Numbered from the stretch's first letter, positions 23,179 through 33,784 are shown. The stretch is DNA of 64,000 nucleotides from Salvelinus alpinus (GCF_045679555.1 NC_092093.1:62990890-63054889); one strand, 5' to 3'. Numbers and translations: made by a program. The notes: generated by a model from the sequence alone, not told the origin.

Positions 23179-25025
23179 AAATGACTACTGGAAGTGTCTG
23201 CGGTGGGAAGGTGCAAGTTACCTGAAACATATTTAATCTCTCAATGTTCATCTCAAAGTGCACCAAATCCACACATTAAGCTGTTGAAATTCTTTTTTTT
23301 GCACCGGACCTCTCTACTGGCTTTTGGCGGAGCCCTGAATGTCTTCCAATCCTAGAAACGCCCCTCACAATGTCAAGTCAGTAGCTCCAACTTTGGCATG
23401 GATTAATCATGATAGAGCTGTCAGAACCCTGACCAGAGTTAGCATGAAAACTTGAGCAGACAGGAGGTAATATTGAACGTCCAGATGGTTGTAGAGCAGA
23501 GACAGACATCCAGTGGCCATGTTGGCTTTATCTTTAATTCACATCCTCTCAGGCGCTCCTCGCCACATTGTTAGACATTCCTCTTGGGAGCTGGAAGCCA
23601 CGCAAGTTGCAGCTATTTAAATATGGAGAGTTAAATAAGTTTAGTTAGTGTCAGTTTGCCTGGCACCCTAGCTAATGCATCTGTACAGTACATTGTAATG
23701 ATATAGTGCTTCTTATGGGAAGGCTTTTCTCAGAATTGAAGATGACTTTCGGGGAGACGTTGCCAAGAAGTTGATGGTGATTCTCAGAAAGGCAGTATGG
23801 CTTACGCATCGCTGGTTCCAATAGCCTTATAACAACAATACAGTATTGGATTCATTTGTAAACTGTAAATCTTTATTGATACATTCATAAAACAAAATCA
23901 ATCTTGGATGAATGTTTTTTTTATCATATAATTCCTTTTCTGGTTTTTGACTACCAAAACAGCTCAAATAGACAAGTGACAGGTCAATATCTAAAAGCCC
24001 AGCTGTAGACATACCCAAAACCAGGGGTCCAGATGTAGGCTCCAGAGACCCAGAGTTCCAGGGGCCTCATGCCCAGGACTCAGACATCCCATCCTGGAGA
24101 GGTCTTGCCTGGTACCCCCTCCAGATGGCCAGGGCTCCGTGGTTGTTCCATCTGGCACTGAGAGAGCGAAGGTGATGAAAGATTTAGGGATTGGGACTCA
24201 CTCATCTGTTATCGATTATGCTGCAGATGTGCATGTGTATTTGTGGCATTTTGATTGACGGGGGAGAAGCAGACTGGACAAAAGCACAGCACATGAACTC
24301 ACAATGTCAAGTTGGCAACCCCACAAATAGACATTGGCACTGAGGCCTATGACGATGCTATCTAGTTTATTGCTGGATAAACTTTTCAGAGATTCAAATG
24401 TGAATATTGGTGGAATACTTAATGTTGACTTACTTTCCATCAAACTTTGTAAACTTGGAAGGACCCGATTGGGCTCAGAAAATTCCATGCGCATTCACAT
24501 TTCAGGAGCAACTGACAAACACATGTAAATGTGTTGGCGACAGGTTTGAAAAAGGCAAAATGAGGCGGTGCCCATCTTTTCAGATCAGTCATGTGTCACA
24601 AAGCCAGAGCTCCACTGCTCCACAGAGCCAGGGTAACCTTAATAATTAAGGTACACTTTTATAATGCATTTCTAATTTCCTACCAGACTGAAAAGCTTTA
24701 TTGTGGAGTGGCTGACAACAAACCCACCCCCTGAATGGAGCTGACTCCTGGGCTTCCACTAAACTGGTCATGAATGCACAAACCATCTGTTTTGCTGGCC
24801 GTTTGTCAATGCGAGCGTGGCGGTGGCAGCTGTCGGAGTGGTCCCGGGTTTGAATGATGGAGCACAGGACCTTTGTTTAGCACTGTGGCGGTGGCAGTGT
24901 GATGGCGGTGTGAGCTCTCTGTGACTCGGCCCACTCACACCGGCCAGGCCAGCACCCAACACCATGCAGGAGAGACGGCTGCTATTATCAGCCTCACCAG
25001 TCAGTTCTGACGTCGCCATAGAGAT
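23179..25025. other. Unannotated sequence, no gene seen
   Basis: No recognised repeat and no open frame above ~90 codons with any domain signal. Confidence 0.55.
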
Positions 25026-25708
25026 GAAGAGAGAGAAGGAGGGAGGGAAAGAGAGAGAGGAAGAGAGAGAGGAAGGGAGGGAAAGAGAGAGAGAGAGGAA
25101 GAGAGAGAGGAAGGGAGGGAAAGAGAGAGGGGAAGAGAGAGAGGAAGGGAGGGAAAGAGAGAGAGGAAGAGAGAGAGGAAGGGAGGGAAAGAGAGAGAGA
25201 GGAAGAGAGAGAGGCAGGGAGGGAAAGAGAGAGAGGAAGAGAGAGAGGAAGGGAGGGAAAGAGAGAGAGAGGAAGAGAGAGAGGAAGGGAGGGAAAGAGA
25301 AAGAGAGGAAGAGAGAGAGGGAGGGAAAGCGAGAGAGGAAGAGAGAGAGGGAGGGAAAGAGAGAGAGGAAGAGAGAGAGGAAGGGAGAGAGGGAGGGAAA
25401 GAGAGAGAGGAAGAGAGAGAGGAAGGGAGAGAGGGAGGGAAAGAGAGAGAGGAAGAGAGAGAGGGAGGGAAAGAGGGAGAGGAAGAGAGAGAGGAAGGGA
25501 GAGAGGGAGGGAGGGAAAGAGAGAGAGGAAGAGAGAGAGGGAGGGAAAGAGAGAGAGGAAGAGAGAGAGGGAGGGAAAGAGAGAGAGGAAGAGAGAGAGG
25601 AAGGGAGGGAAAGAGAGAGAGGAAGAGAGAGAGAGAGGGAGGGAAAGAGAGAGAGAGAGGAAGAGAGAGAGAGAGAGAGAGGGAGGGAAAGAGAGAGAGG
25701 AAGAGAGA
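25026..25708. repeat. GA-rich minisatellite / polypurine tract (~680 bp)
   Basis: Almost pure purine on the plus strand. Units of 24-40 bp are built from GAGAGAGGAAGAGAGAGAGG and GAAGGGAGGGAAA. The Glu/Arg-rich plus frame and Ser/Leu/Phe-rich minus frame are composition artefacts. Confidence 0.93.
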
Positions 25709-25747
25709 GATGACAGAGAGACAGGATAAAGATAAGAATAGATAGAC

Positions 25748-26102
25748 CAGGGATCATCAACTAGTTTCAGCAGCGGGCCGATTTTTTCTTGAGTGGAGGG
25801 TCAGCAGACCGGAACATAATTATAATAATAATTTGTAGACTGCAAATTGACATCAAGAAGCCTAAACAGATATACAATTTGACAAAAACAGAATCTCTTC
25901 AAACTTTGCTTACATTTGTATATCGACCACATGTACAGTATTATGTGTGGGAATATTTTGGAACAGATTTCCTTGGAGCTGATTTGCTGGTGTTTCTACA
26001 GTCTTTGTGTCCAACAATCTGTTTGCTCAAAAAAGTTAGGGTGCCAAATAAAATTACCCGTGGATAAAATTCATCCTGCAGGCCGCCAGTTGGGGAACCC
26101 AG
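25748..26102. mobile_element. Non-autonomous hAT-like DNA element (355 bp)
   Basis: Ends are CAGGGATCATCAACT at the left and AGTTGGGGAACCCAG at the right, an imperfect terminal inverted repeat of the CAGGG type seen in hAT elements. Flanking octamers are AGATAGAC (25740-25747) and AGATAGAG (26103-26110), 7 of 8 identical, as expected for the 8-bp hAT target duplication. There is no transposase, so it needs one in trans. The CGGGCCGATTTTTTCTTGAG start is familiar from fish genomes. Confidence 0.75.
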
Positions 26103-26219
26103 AGATAGAGCATACTAAACAAGTAAAGGTAGATGGCTGGTGTGTATTGTGTTTGGTGTTTGTGCTGGTGAATGAGGATGTGGGGCATTGTGCTGGGGCC
26201 AATCTGTAGCTTAGCGGGT

Positions 26220-26338
26220 GAGGTTATCACGAGCCAGAGTCTGAGGGGTGAGTGCCAGAGGGCTCAGAGGAGAAGGGTGAATGCCAGAGGGCTCAGAGGA
26301 GAAGGGTGAATGCCAGAGGGCTCAGAGGAGAGGGGAGA
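26220..26338. repeat. Short 29-bp tandem repeat (~3-4 copies)
   Basis: Units share GTGAATGCCAGAGGGCTCAG; spacing is 29 bp. Confidence 0.85.
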
Positions 26339-27953
26339 GGAGCCAGCAGGGTTGAGGCATGGGAGAGAGAAGGGAAGAGAGAGATAGGGCAAAGAGATAG
26401 GGCAGAGAAGGACATATAACGAGAGACAGGAAGGTCAATGGAGCCATAGGTCTGGGACTGGGGTTCTGGTTCAGAGACAGAAGGGAGGAAGGGAGAACTG
26501 AGGCTCATAAACTTGGAGATGAAAGACAGGTAGAAGCAGAGCAAGGCCCAGACAAGATTGAATTTGGCACTGAGGATGGGGCAGGGAGGTCTGAGAGAGA
26601 GAGAGAAGAAAGGAAAACGGGCAGTGATGGGAAGGATGGAGAGAGATAGAGAAGGCCAAAGAAGGCTGGGACAAAGACTTAGTATTACACACTTTGAATA
26701 TAATCATGTCCTGGCAGCCTCGCCACAATCTGCCCGCATATTTCCACATTTAAAAAAGGCCAGCACCGGGTAAACACAGCATATTGGAGCGTAATTTAAT
26801 TCTTATCATGTACACACGCTCTCCTCACTTTATTTATCTCCTTCAAGTCTGTCGCCTTTTTTTTTTTAAAGGAAAATTACACCCTAGGATTGTCCTTTCT
26901 CCTAATTAGATATCACTTATATTTTGTATCAATGACCCGTGATCTGTGCCACATATATAGGATATCACAGTGACCTAGTTGCATAAATTTGGCTGGCTGA
27001 GGCACTTGACCGGAAAGAAAAGCCAATCTGTGATTTGAGGAAACAGGACCAACCTGTCTGGATGGGTTTGTGTGTGAGGTCATGTGTGGCAGTTCACAGT
27101 CCTACAGAAACACACACACACACTATTCAACAAAGCACTTTAATGATCACTCTGCATTATAGTTTCAGTGGTTGTTTCAGGAACTAAGCTGAATTATATA
27201 TTATTTTCATCTGTAGAGTTTTTCATTTTAATTTGTATTGAGTAATACATTGTTTTGATTGAAAAAAAACATTAAACTTTATCAGTAAATGTTTTATACT
27301 CCCCACATTCCTGTGCTATGTGTAATGCTATTCCCTTAAAACATCCCTCCACTCCTCTCACCAACTCCTCAGACAAACAATAGCCGGCAGCACCTGCCCA
27401 TCCCTGTGACTCAATACAAATGCGAGGCTCTTTCACATGCACAGGATGATCATGTAGAAGGGTTGAGAGGAGGAGGAGCTGATAACTCTTCTCTCTCCAT
27501 CCCTCCTTTGTGTCAGTGTGTTGTTCCTGATCACCAACTCGAGGCCTCATTGGAGGCTAATTGCAGAGAAGGAATGGCTTTAATTGTTGTCAGGAGTTTA
27601 ATGAAGTGAAATGCATGTTGTCTTCTCGTCACAGGACTATACAAGTGTGGTGAATAAAAGTCACGTGGAATTTCACTTTCTTTGTGTGCAAACCAGGAGC
27701 ATATGCTGTGGTTTGATTTTTAAATGCATTATTTCACCCAATTTACTTATTGATAAAAATGTTTTGCTTAACAGATCATAGAACACCATTAAGACTACAA
27801 TATATTACATAAAGAAAAATCAGCATTTCAATGTTTAAACCTGCTTTCTTTTTGAATACTTCAGACATTTAAAAAGTCTCTGACACAATAGAACCAGCTC
27901 CAGTCTAGGCTATGTTCCTTCTCACATAACAACACTGATTTAGCTACACGGAT
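26339..27953. other. Unannotated sequence, no gene seen
   Basis: Non-coding. Short purine-rich and A-rich stretches only. Confidence 0.55.
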
Positions 27954-28058
27954 GGCTGCTAGTGCTGCTAGTGCTGCTAGTGCTGCAGGTGCTGCTAGTG
28001 CTGCTAGTGCTGCTAGTGCTGCAGGTGCTGCTAGTGCTGCTAGTGCTGCTAGTGCTGC
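27954..28058. repeat. Nonamer microsatellite (GCTGCTAGT)n, left part of the LTR-element target site
   Basis: About 11-12 units with CAG variants. It is interrupted at 28058 by the LTR retrotransposon and resumes at 35037-35070. Confidence 0.93.
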
Positions 28059-28776
28059 TGTAACAGATGTATAGTGTACTCTCCATGCGTTGTGTTTTAA
28101 AATAATAAATCACTTCGGCCAGTGGTCCCAGTTGAGCATCATTTATTTCTGCTGTGGTTAAATGGGAAACAGCACGTTAGTTGTGCAGGACTTAACAGTG
28201 ATGATGGCTGTCGATGGCAAAATCCCTCGCATCACATTTTCATACTGGGTGAACAAAATACAAAAATACAATACAAAATATAACATGTGTAAATACCTGT
28301 GGTTAAATGGGAAACAGCACGTTAGTTGTGCAGGACTTAACAGTGATGATGGCTGTCGATGGCAAAATCTGTAGCATGAAGACAACTGTGTTAGCCGTGG
28401 CTTATGTGACCATGACATCGGTGTATGCTAGCTAACACAATTATTTACAGCAATCATATGCCAAAGCACATCCCAGAAAGCCCCTCAATCCCTAACAGGT
28501 ACCATATAACCACACATGTATAAAATCAGTAACGTACAGCAAATTTGTACACATTGTAAAATAGAAAATAGAAAACAGTATTCAGAACGTGACCTACCCC
28601 TCGCATCACATTTTCATACTGGGAAGACCTGACGTTCGCGATCTCCCCCTATCTGCAAGCGGGGCCAATCACAACACCCCTTATTGTCATCAGAGTTGAA
28701 CTAACCAATAAGAATGCTTGAACATCAAATACACATTTCTTTAGAGGCAAGTGGAAACATAACCAACCCTGTTACA
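28059..28776 (-). repeat. 3' LTR of the gypsy-type element (718 bp)
   Basis: Begins TGTAACAGATG and ends CCCTGTTACA. The tips form a 7-bp inverted repeat TGTAACA/TGTTACA. Line-by-line comparison with 34319-35036 (offset 6260) showed no difference. It contains a 73-bp direct repeat, 28152-28224 and 28297-28369. Confidence 0.95.
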
Positions 28777-28784
28777 TTCTCCCC
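28777..28784 (-). other. Polypurine tract of the LTR element
   Basis: TTCTCCCC on the plus strand, i.e. GGGGAGAA directly before the 3' LTR on the minus strand. This is the usual plus-strand primer position. Confidence 0.75.
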
Positions 28785-29083
28785 TGCTGAATTACACTTG
28801 CATACTACAAAGAAACTAAATGAGGTATGCAATACCTTGCAATACATATGTCACCAAATATTCCAGTGCAAAGACTATTCTCTAAAGAGAATTAGGGGAA
28901 TTCAAAGACCCCGTAGGAAAACATGCCTGTTACATGTTCAGTACACTCAGTGACAATAAGAACCTCAGACAGAAAAAAAAAAAAACCTTGGCCTACATGA
29001 CCCCTGACCCATTACCTCTATAGGGTCTCTTGAAAGTTAAAAGTAAAAAAAAAAAAATGTGGCTATAGACTTGGATTCTAATC

Positions 29084-31432
29084 CTACACCCACACAGGTA
29101 CTCTAATGAATTCTGTATGAAAAACCCTCTGTGTCTGCATAGTCTCAATGAGTCTCACTGGGCGTTTCCTAACTCGACCAGCCCCTGACCTGACAGTCCT
29201 AACAGAGTTATCATTACGTTTAACCTGTTCAACTACCACCACCATTGGTGGGTCACTGTCCACAGTCGATGGGTAGTCAAGGTCAAGGGTTCTGTGACTG
29301 TTGCTGGAACTTGTGGCATCTTCAGAATGCCTTTCTTCCTCAGAGGGTTCGGACATTTCTTCTCCAAAGGTTACCTCTGACATGCTTGTGCCACCAGTGG
29401 CACCCTCAGACGCCAGTGGCCCATCTTCCAGCACATCTAGGGTCTCTTTTTCAGAGGGCTCCGACTGTGTTTCCTCCGAGGTCTGTTCTGATACCCACAC
29501 ACTAGTCCTCTCACCGATGTCCATTTCTGGTATATCATTCATGGATGAGTCCTCCATCTCCTCACTCGGATCCTCACGGTCTCCCGTATTAGGTGTCTCT
29601 AAGGCAGTGTCAGGGAGAGGCAAAAAGTTTACAGGCATTATCAGATTACGGTGGACCGTTTTCTCCTGGCCAGTCGACATGTTCTGTATCTTGAAGATGT
29701 GGATGTCACTATTCTTCTCCGTAACAATATAGAGGTTGTTCTCCCAGCGATCCGCCAGCTTCCTCTTTCCACGTTCACCCTTATTCGCCAGCAGCACCCG
29801 ATCACCGACCTCCACTGGAGCTCCTCTGATCTTCCTGTTGTAGAGGCCCGCATGCCTCTTCAGCTGTTTGGTTGCCGACAACTGTACAGTCTCCATGGCC
29901 TCCCTCAGGTCTCTCGTCAGGGACTTGACGTACTCATCATAGTCTACAACATTTGAGTCTTGTAGCACCGTACCAAACATCATGTCGACAGGCAGACGTG
30001 GGGTTCTCCCAAACATCAACTGGAAAGGGGCGTGGCCCGTGGTTTCATGGACTGTACAGTTGTAGGCGAAAGTCAACGACTTCAGCTTCTGGGGCCACCT
30101 GTGCTTCGCTCTCGTAGGTAAAGCCCTGATCATGTTTCCCAGCGTTCTATTGAACCTTTCGACTCCCCCGTTCCCCATCGGATGGTAGGGAGTTGTGTGC
30201 GACTTCTGGACTCCTGCAGCGCTCAACAACTCAGCAATCAATTTACTTTCAAAGTTGGCCCCTTGGTCGGAGTGGATACGACGAGGAAAACCATACACAC
30301 AGAAGATGTTGTTCCACAGCTGAAGGGCCACCGCTTTAGCTGATTGGTTCGGACACAAGAAGGCATGGGCCATCTTAGTAAAATGATCAGTGACGACCAG
30401 AACATCCAAGGACTTGTTGTTGGAGTCTTCAGCAGACCAGAAGTCCACACACACCAACTCGAGGGGCTCAGTCGTGATGATGTTCTCCAGTGGAGCTCTG
30501 GCCTCTGGCTCGGGGGCCTTACTGAACACACACCTCTTGCAGGTCTTGACATACTCTCTCACATCCGACTCCAGACCATGCCAGAAGAACCTCTGTCTCG
30601 TCAAGTACAACGTCCGCTGTTGCCCCTGATGACCGGCTTCATCGTGGACACCCTTCAAAACTGTCGCCCTCATTGAGGTGGGTACTACATACTGGTACGT
30701 CTTCCTCTTTGACAGCAAACTTTTGGTAACGCGATATAGTACACCCATTTTCAGAGTGAGCTTCTCCCAGGTCTTCAGAATCCGTAGAGCCTCGATTGGT
30801 TCATGGCCACGTTCCCTCCTAGAAGGTCTACGGCCCCTGTCCACGTAGAATACAACTCTGGCGAGTGCATCATCCTGGCGCTGCTTTGATATCAGGTCGT
30901 CACGGGACAGCACTCTCACATCTGACATCTCAGATGGCACCAGTGACTGAGTGAGCTGAGGCAGTAGCAGCGCACAGTTCTGTAGACCAGCCTCCTCTTG
31001 CGACCTCAGGACTGCTGACACCGCTTCCTTTGACAGTGAACCAGGAGAAGGATAGGAGGTAGTTTGGCAGTCCATGACAATTTCACAGGCATCTGCCTCA
31101 ATTGACGGTGAGCAGCTTTCGAGGTCGAATGGGTGGTTCGACCAGCGGAACACATCTTGCACCTTCTCAGCATGTACTCCCGCAGCTTCTTCCAGCAAGG
31201 CCTTGTATGGAACCCTTGTGATGCGGTGGAGAGCGCTCGGCTGCACAAATGGCTGTCTACTGAGTCTGATGCGATGGACATATCCAGTAGCCTTCCCGCA
31301 ATCTAGTTTGTTCCGGGAGAAGATACACTCGTAGCGGGCTATTAGCTGAACTAGCCGGGCCTTACACTGTTGCGACAACTGAGTTAGGGCTAGGTGACAT
31401 CGACAACTGAGTGGACTCAATGTCAATGTCAC
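29084..31432 (-). CDS. Integrase frame of the LTR element (782 aa), with pre-RT linker but no RT/RNase H
   Basis: Integrase inserts the DNA copy into the genome. Residues ~24-57 resemble the linker between protease and RT (RYECIFSRNKLDCGKATG). Residues ~90-150 match nothing I recognise, and no RT motif follows. Residues 175-260 are the usual pre-integrase stretch. The zinc-binding HHCC is H263, H268, C298, C301. The catalytic triad is D330 (LVCVDFW), D389 (IHSDQGANF) and E425 (NGGVERFNR), with exactly 35 residues between the last two. A basic GDRVLLANKGERGKRKLADRW-like C-terminal domain follows at about 543-605, then a ~140-residue Glu/Ser-rich tail ending RVRKRPVRLIE. The ATG at 31432 lies inside a 28-bp scar (31372-31400 region), so translation probably entered from the protease frame in the parent. 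The frame has no stop, consistent with a young copy. Confidence 0.9.
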   Translation of the reverse strand: MTLTLSPLSCRCHLALTQLSQQCKARLVQLIARYECIFSRNKLDCGKATGYVHRIRLSRQPFVQPSALHRITRVPYKALLEEAAGVHAEKVQDVFRWSNHPFDLESCSPSIEADACEIVMDCQTTSYPSPGSLSKEAVSAVLRSQEEAGLQNCALLLPQLTQSLVPSEMSDVRVLSRDDLISKQRQDDALARVVFYVDRGRRPSRRERGHEPIEALRILKTWEKLTLKMGVLYRVTKSLLSKRKTYQYVVPTSMRATVLKGVHDEAGHQGQQRTLYLTRQRFFWHGLESDVREYVKTCKRCVFSKAPEPEARAPLENIITTEPLELVCVDFWSAEDSNNKSLDVLVVTDHFTKMAHAFLCPNQSAKAVALQLWNNIFCVYGFPRRIHSDQGANFESKLIAELLSAAGVQKSHTTPYHPMGNGGVERFNRTLGNMIRALPTRAKHRWPQKLKSLTFAYNCTVHETTGHAPFQLMFGRTPRLPVDMMFGTVLQDSNVVDYDEYVKSLTRDLREAMETVQLSATKQLKRHAGLYNRKIRGAPVEVGDRVLLANKGERGKRKLADRWENNLYIVTEKNSDIHIFKIQNMSTGQEKTVHRNLIMPVNFLPLPDTALETPNTGDREDPSEEMEDSSMNDIPEMDIGERTSVWVSEQTSEETQSEPSEKETLDVLEDGPLASEGATGGTSMSEVTFGEEMSEPSEEERHSEDATSSSNSHRTLDLDYPSTVDSDPPMVVVVEQVKRNDNSVRTVRSGAGRVRKRPVRLIETMQTQRVFHTEFIRVPVWV

Positions 31433-32603
31433 CTAGCCCTAACTCGTGCAACACCTCACTTGTCACTCTGTGCGGTTTTACGGCACTGTCAACGGTCAAG
31501 CTATCTCCACTACCATTGTCAAAGTCTTGATTGGCATCCATTTTGTGTACCTGCTGCACCAGGGGGACCGGTTCGACAGTGGGCCCATCTATGTAGTCAG
31601 TGTCAAAGTCCTCTAATGCCATGCAAGGAAAAACATCCGCTATCTTGGCATTGCGTCTCACTGTTACTGGCTTTGGTGAGGGATTGATAACTTTGACAGG
31701 GACCCAGCCATCGCTCCACAACGTCGCTACTGTTCTCCCCACTAGAATGTTTTTCGGTCTTGAGCGCGCCCTCGTAGGCTCAATAACGACAGCACTGCCC
31801 GCAGATACATTTTGAGGCGTACACAACCGGCCCCAGACTAAATGTTCCTGCATGGGCTCCAATGTGACCGCCCGCTTCAGCCTTACCGTGCCCACTCTTT
31901 CCGGCACTTCTGTCCCTTTCCATCTCTCTACATTAGCCAGCAGACGGAACAGTTTGTCATCTCCATTGTGTTCAGATGATGACATCTTCTCCCAGAAGTC
32001 ACCGGTCGTCTTCAGCTCCCTGATGAGGTGTTTTATCACGTTGCTGCCTAGGATGAGCTCATCACGTTGGCCATCCACTACTAGAACAGGGACAGAGAGG
32101 CTGCTGCCATACACAGACAGATTCAATTCACACACACCTACAGGCTTGGTCTTCAACCCCCCGCAGCCAACCAACACCACTTCAGTCGGACTGAGGGAGC
32201 CACTCTTGAGCACACCTGCTTTCTCAAGGCGTGGCACCACTGTAGAGCTCAATGTGCATGCCATAGAACCGCTGTCAATCATAGCGCTCACCTCTATAAC
32301 ATCCCCCAGTAACACACTAGTATAGAAGAGTTCATCGTTGTGGAGCACTCTCTGTGTATTTTGCATAATGACTTTTTCGTTCGGCTTGACTTCATCACAA
32401 ACACTTGAATATATTGACTCCAAATCTACAACACTATCGAATTGGGGCACCTCACAAGGCCCAGCACTTCCCCCTACCCAGTGCGGGCCAGCTAGTTTTC
32501 CTGCCGCTGTGTCGTGTTGCTGTTTGATGGAGCGACGGGAGTTACCGATGAAGTGCGAGGACATTCCCGACGTGTGTGCCCAGCCTGATAACAGAGGAAG
32601 CAT
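31362..32603 (-). CDS. Aspartic protease frame of the LTR element (413 aa)
   Basis: Retroelement proteases cut the Gag-Pol polyprotein and work as dimers. Active-site DSG is at D110-G112 (SAMIDSGSMACTLSS), and the second conserved piece ELILGSNVIKHLI is at ~182-194, in the place of the ILG motif. The frame overlaps the end of gag (32492-32603) in a different phase, so a ribosomal frameshift may be used. It ends soon after GLGDIDIESTQLS, which in relatives leads into the RT linker. Here a 28-bp insertion shifts the frame and a stop follows at 31362-31364. The N-terminal ~45 residues overlap the gag end and may not be used. The region after the protease core (~200-390) is the known long spacer of this kind of element. 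Confidence 0.87.
   Translation of the reverse strand: MLPLLSGWAHTSGMSSHFIGNSRRSIKQQHDTAAGKLAGPHWVGGSAGPCEVPQFDSVVDLESIYSSVCDEVKPNEKVIMQNTQRVLHNDELFYTSVLLGDVIEVSAMIDSGSMACTLSSTVVPRLEKAGVLKSGSLSPTEVVLVGCGGLKTKPVGVCELNLSVYGSSLSVPVLVVDGQRDELILGSNVIKHLIRELKTTGDFWEKMSSSEHNGDDKLFRLLANVERWKGTEVPERVGTVRLKRAVTLEPMQEHLVWGRLCTPQNVSAGSAVVIEPTRARSRPKNILVGRTVATLWSDGWVPVKVINPSPKPVTVRRNAKIADVFPCMALEDFDTDYIDGPTVEPVPLVQQVHKMDANQDFDNGSGDSLTVDSAVKPHRVTSEVLHELGLGDIDIESTQLSMSPSPNSVVATV
31372..31445. repeat. 20-bp perfect inverted repeat with 25-bp loop plus a direct repeat, at the protease/integrase frame change
   Basis: 31381-31400 (GAGTTAGGGCTAGGTGACAT) is the exact reverse complement of 31426-31445. Also CGACAACTGAGT occurs at 31372-31383 and 31401-31412. 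One 28-bp segment (31373-31400 or a permutation) can be explained as an inverted copy of the nearby sequence inserted next to a short repeat. Because 28 is not a multiple of 3 it puts the protease and integrase in different frames. Confidence 0.88.
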
Positions 32604-33784
32604 AGGTGGTTAGAATAACAATGATCCATTGTGCTGTGATTCGCATCCCCACACACTTTGCATTGCAAAGGCGGGTTCTCCCTTCTGGGCTTCCTCTGGA
32701 AACGTTTATTATAGCCGCCTACAGGTTGCAGAGGCCTCTGCTCCAAGACCCGTTCAAGCATGTCCATCACACGATCCAATGCCTCGGATGAGCCATTTGT
32801 GGGCTGCTGCAAGGGGTCCGGGCAGTTTGCAACAGCCGACACTGGCCTACTTACTTCCTGCGTCAGTGTGGTGACCAGTGGGGCCAGCCGCAAGGGACTT
32901 GGAGCCTTACACTTCCTCTGGTACTCCTCCAGCCTGCCATGGACCTCCGCAGCCGTCCACTCATGCAATGGTTTGCACATGAATATCAATGACAGCTCTG
33001 GGTTCGGACAGTGCTTGATGAACATGACAGTCAGAACACGTGATGGATTGTCTAGCTCCTTGTTCTGCCTCTTCAAACAGTCCTCTGCCACCTCTATGGC
33101 TCTGTTCAGTCTGATCCAGTAATCAAATGGAGTCTCACCTTCCACTGGCAACGTAGAATAAACATCAGCTAGGGGCATGTCAGAGTTGATTGTGTCGCTA
33201 AAGTGATGCTTCAGAATGTCAAAAACCGGTCTAGGGCCCTGGCTTAAGTCAACTGGGTTACTGCGTAGGCTTACTCTTACCACGTCACGTGCCCGCCCTG
33301 TCAGCTTACCCAAAACTTCATCTGACCTCTCCTGCCCACCATAGCCCTTCTTCTGCATGTACACTAACATAGTCTCCTCCCATTCATGCACTGTGCATTC
33401 CTCTGAACCATCCCCCCTGAAACACGCTGGTTCCCTGACATCATTTTTCACCACTACATTTAGACTAGAGCTGGCCCCAACCTTGGTACCACCAACATAA
33501 TCAACCTTCTGTCCCACCCCATCTCCCATAGCCTTTGATTCCAAACAAGAGGCAATATTTTCACCTATTGAGTAACCTATCTGCTTAACAATGTCTGCCA
33601 GGAAATCCATAGAAACATCCTCCTTCCTAGGATTAGGTGAAACTGGCTCAAATGCACTGAGTTGAGGTAGCTCTAAATCATGTGGAAGGTGCACACTTGC
33701 CTGCGTAGTTGGCCTGGCCAGAGGTGTGGAAGTAACTGGAGAAATAGATGCCCCCCTACCCACTGGCAGTGAAGGGTTAAACAT
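32492..33784 (-). CDS. Gag-like protein of the LTR element (430 aa)
   Basis: Gag packages element RNA into virus-like particles. First ATG at 33784, ~535 bp after the 5' LTR. The central part (about 130-330) has a retrotransposon-gag look: CFRGDGSEECTVHEWEETML, ARDVVRVSLRS, FDYWIRLNRAIEVAE. Near the C-terminus are two Cys/His knuckles: C375-x2-C-x4-H-x5-C (spacing unusual by one residue) and the canonical C395FLCYQAGHTRREC408. The knuckles bind RNA. No stop or frameshift is seen in the 430 codons. The stop at 32492 lies ~110 bp inside the start of the protease frame. Confidence 0.88.
   Translation of the reverse strand: MFNPSLPVGRGASISPVTSTPLARPTTQASVHLPHDLELPQLSAFEPVSPNPRKEDVSMDFLADIVKQIGYSIGENIASCLESKAMGDGVGQKVDYVGGTKVGASSSLNVVVKNDVREPACFRGDGSEECTVHEWEETMLVYMQKKGYGGQERSDEVLGKLTGRARDVVRVSLRSNPVDLSQGPRPVFDILKHHFSDTINSDMPLADVYSTLPVEGETPFDYWIRLNRAIEVAEDCLKRQNKELDNPSRVLTVMFIKHCPNPELSLIFMCKPLHEWTAAEVHGRLEEYQRKCKAPSPLRLAPLVTTLTQEVSRPVSAVANCPDPLQQPTNGSSEALDRVMDMLERVLEQRPLQPVGGYNKRFQRKPRRENPPLQCKVCGDANHSTMDHCYSNHLCFLCYQAGHTRRECPRTSSVTPVAPSNSNTTQRQEN

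Noticed and set aside
22481..23272. 263-aa minus-strand repeat protein
   Set aside because: 17-bp minisatellite read in triplets; 17-residue periodicity is forced by the DNA repeat.
24768..25760. 330-aa Ser/Leu/Phe-rich minus-strand protein and 249-aa Glu/Arg-rich plus-strand protein
   Set aside because: Both are translations of the GA-rich purine tract.
28714..28953. Envelope-like gene after the integrase of the LTR element
   Set aside because: Only ~300 bp lie between integrase stop and polypurine tract; no membrane or signal segment is present on the minus strand.
29301..29732. 143-aa plus-strand frame overlapping the integrase
   Set aside because: Antisense shadow of the Glu/Ser-rich integrase tail.
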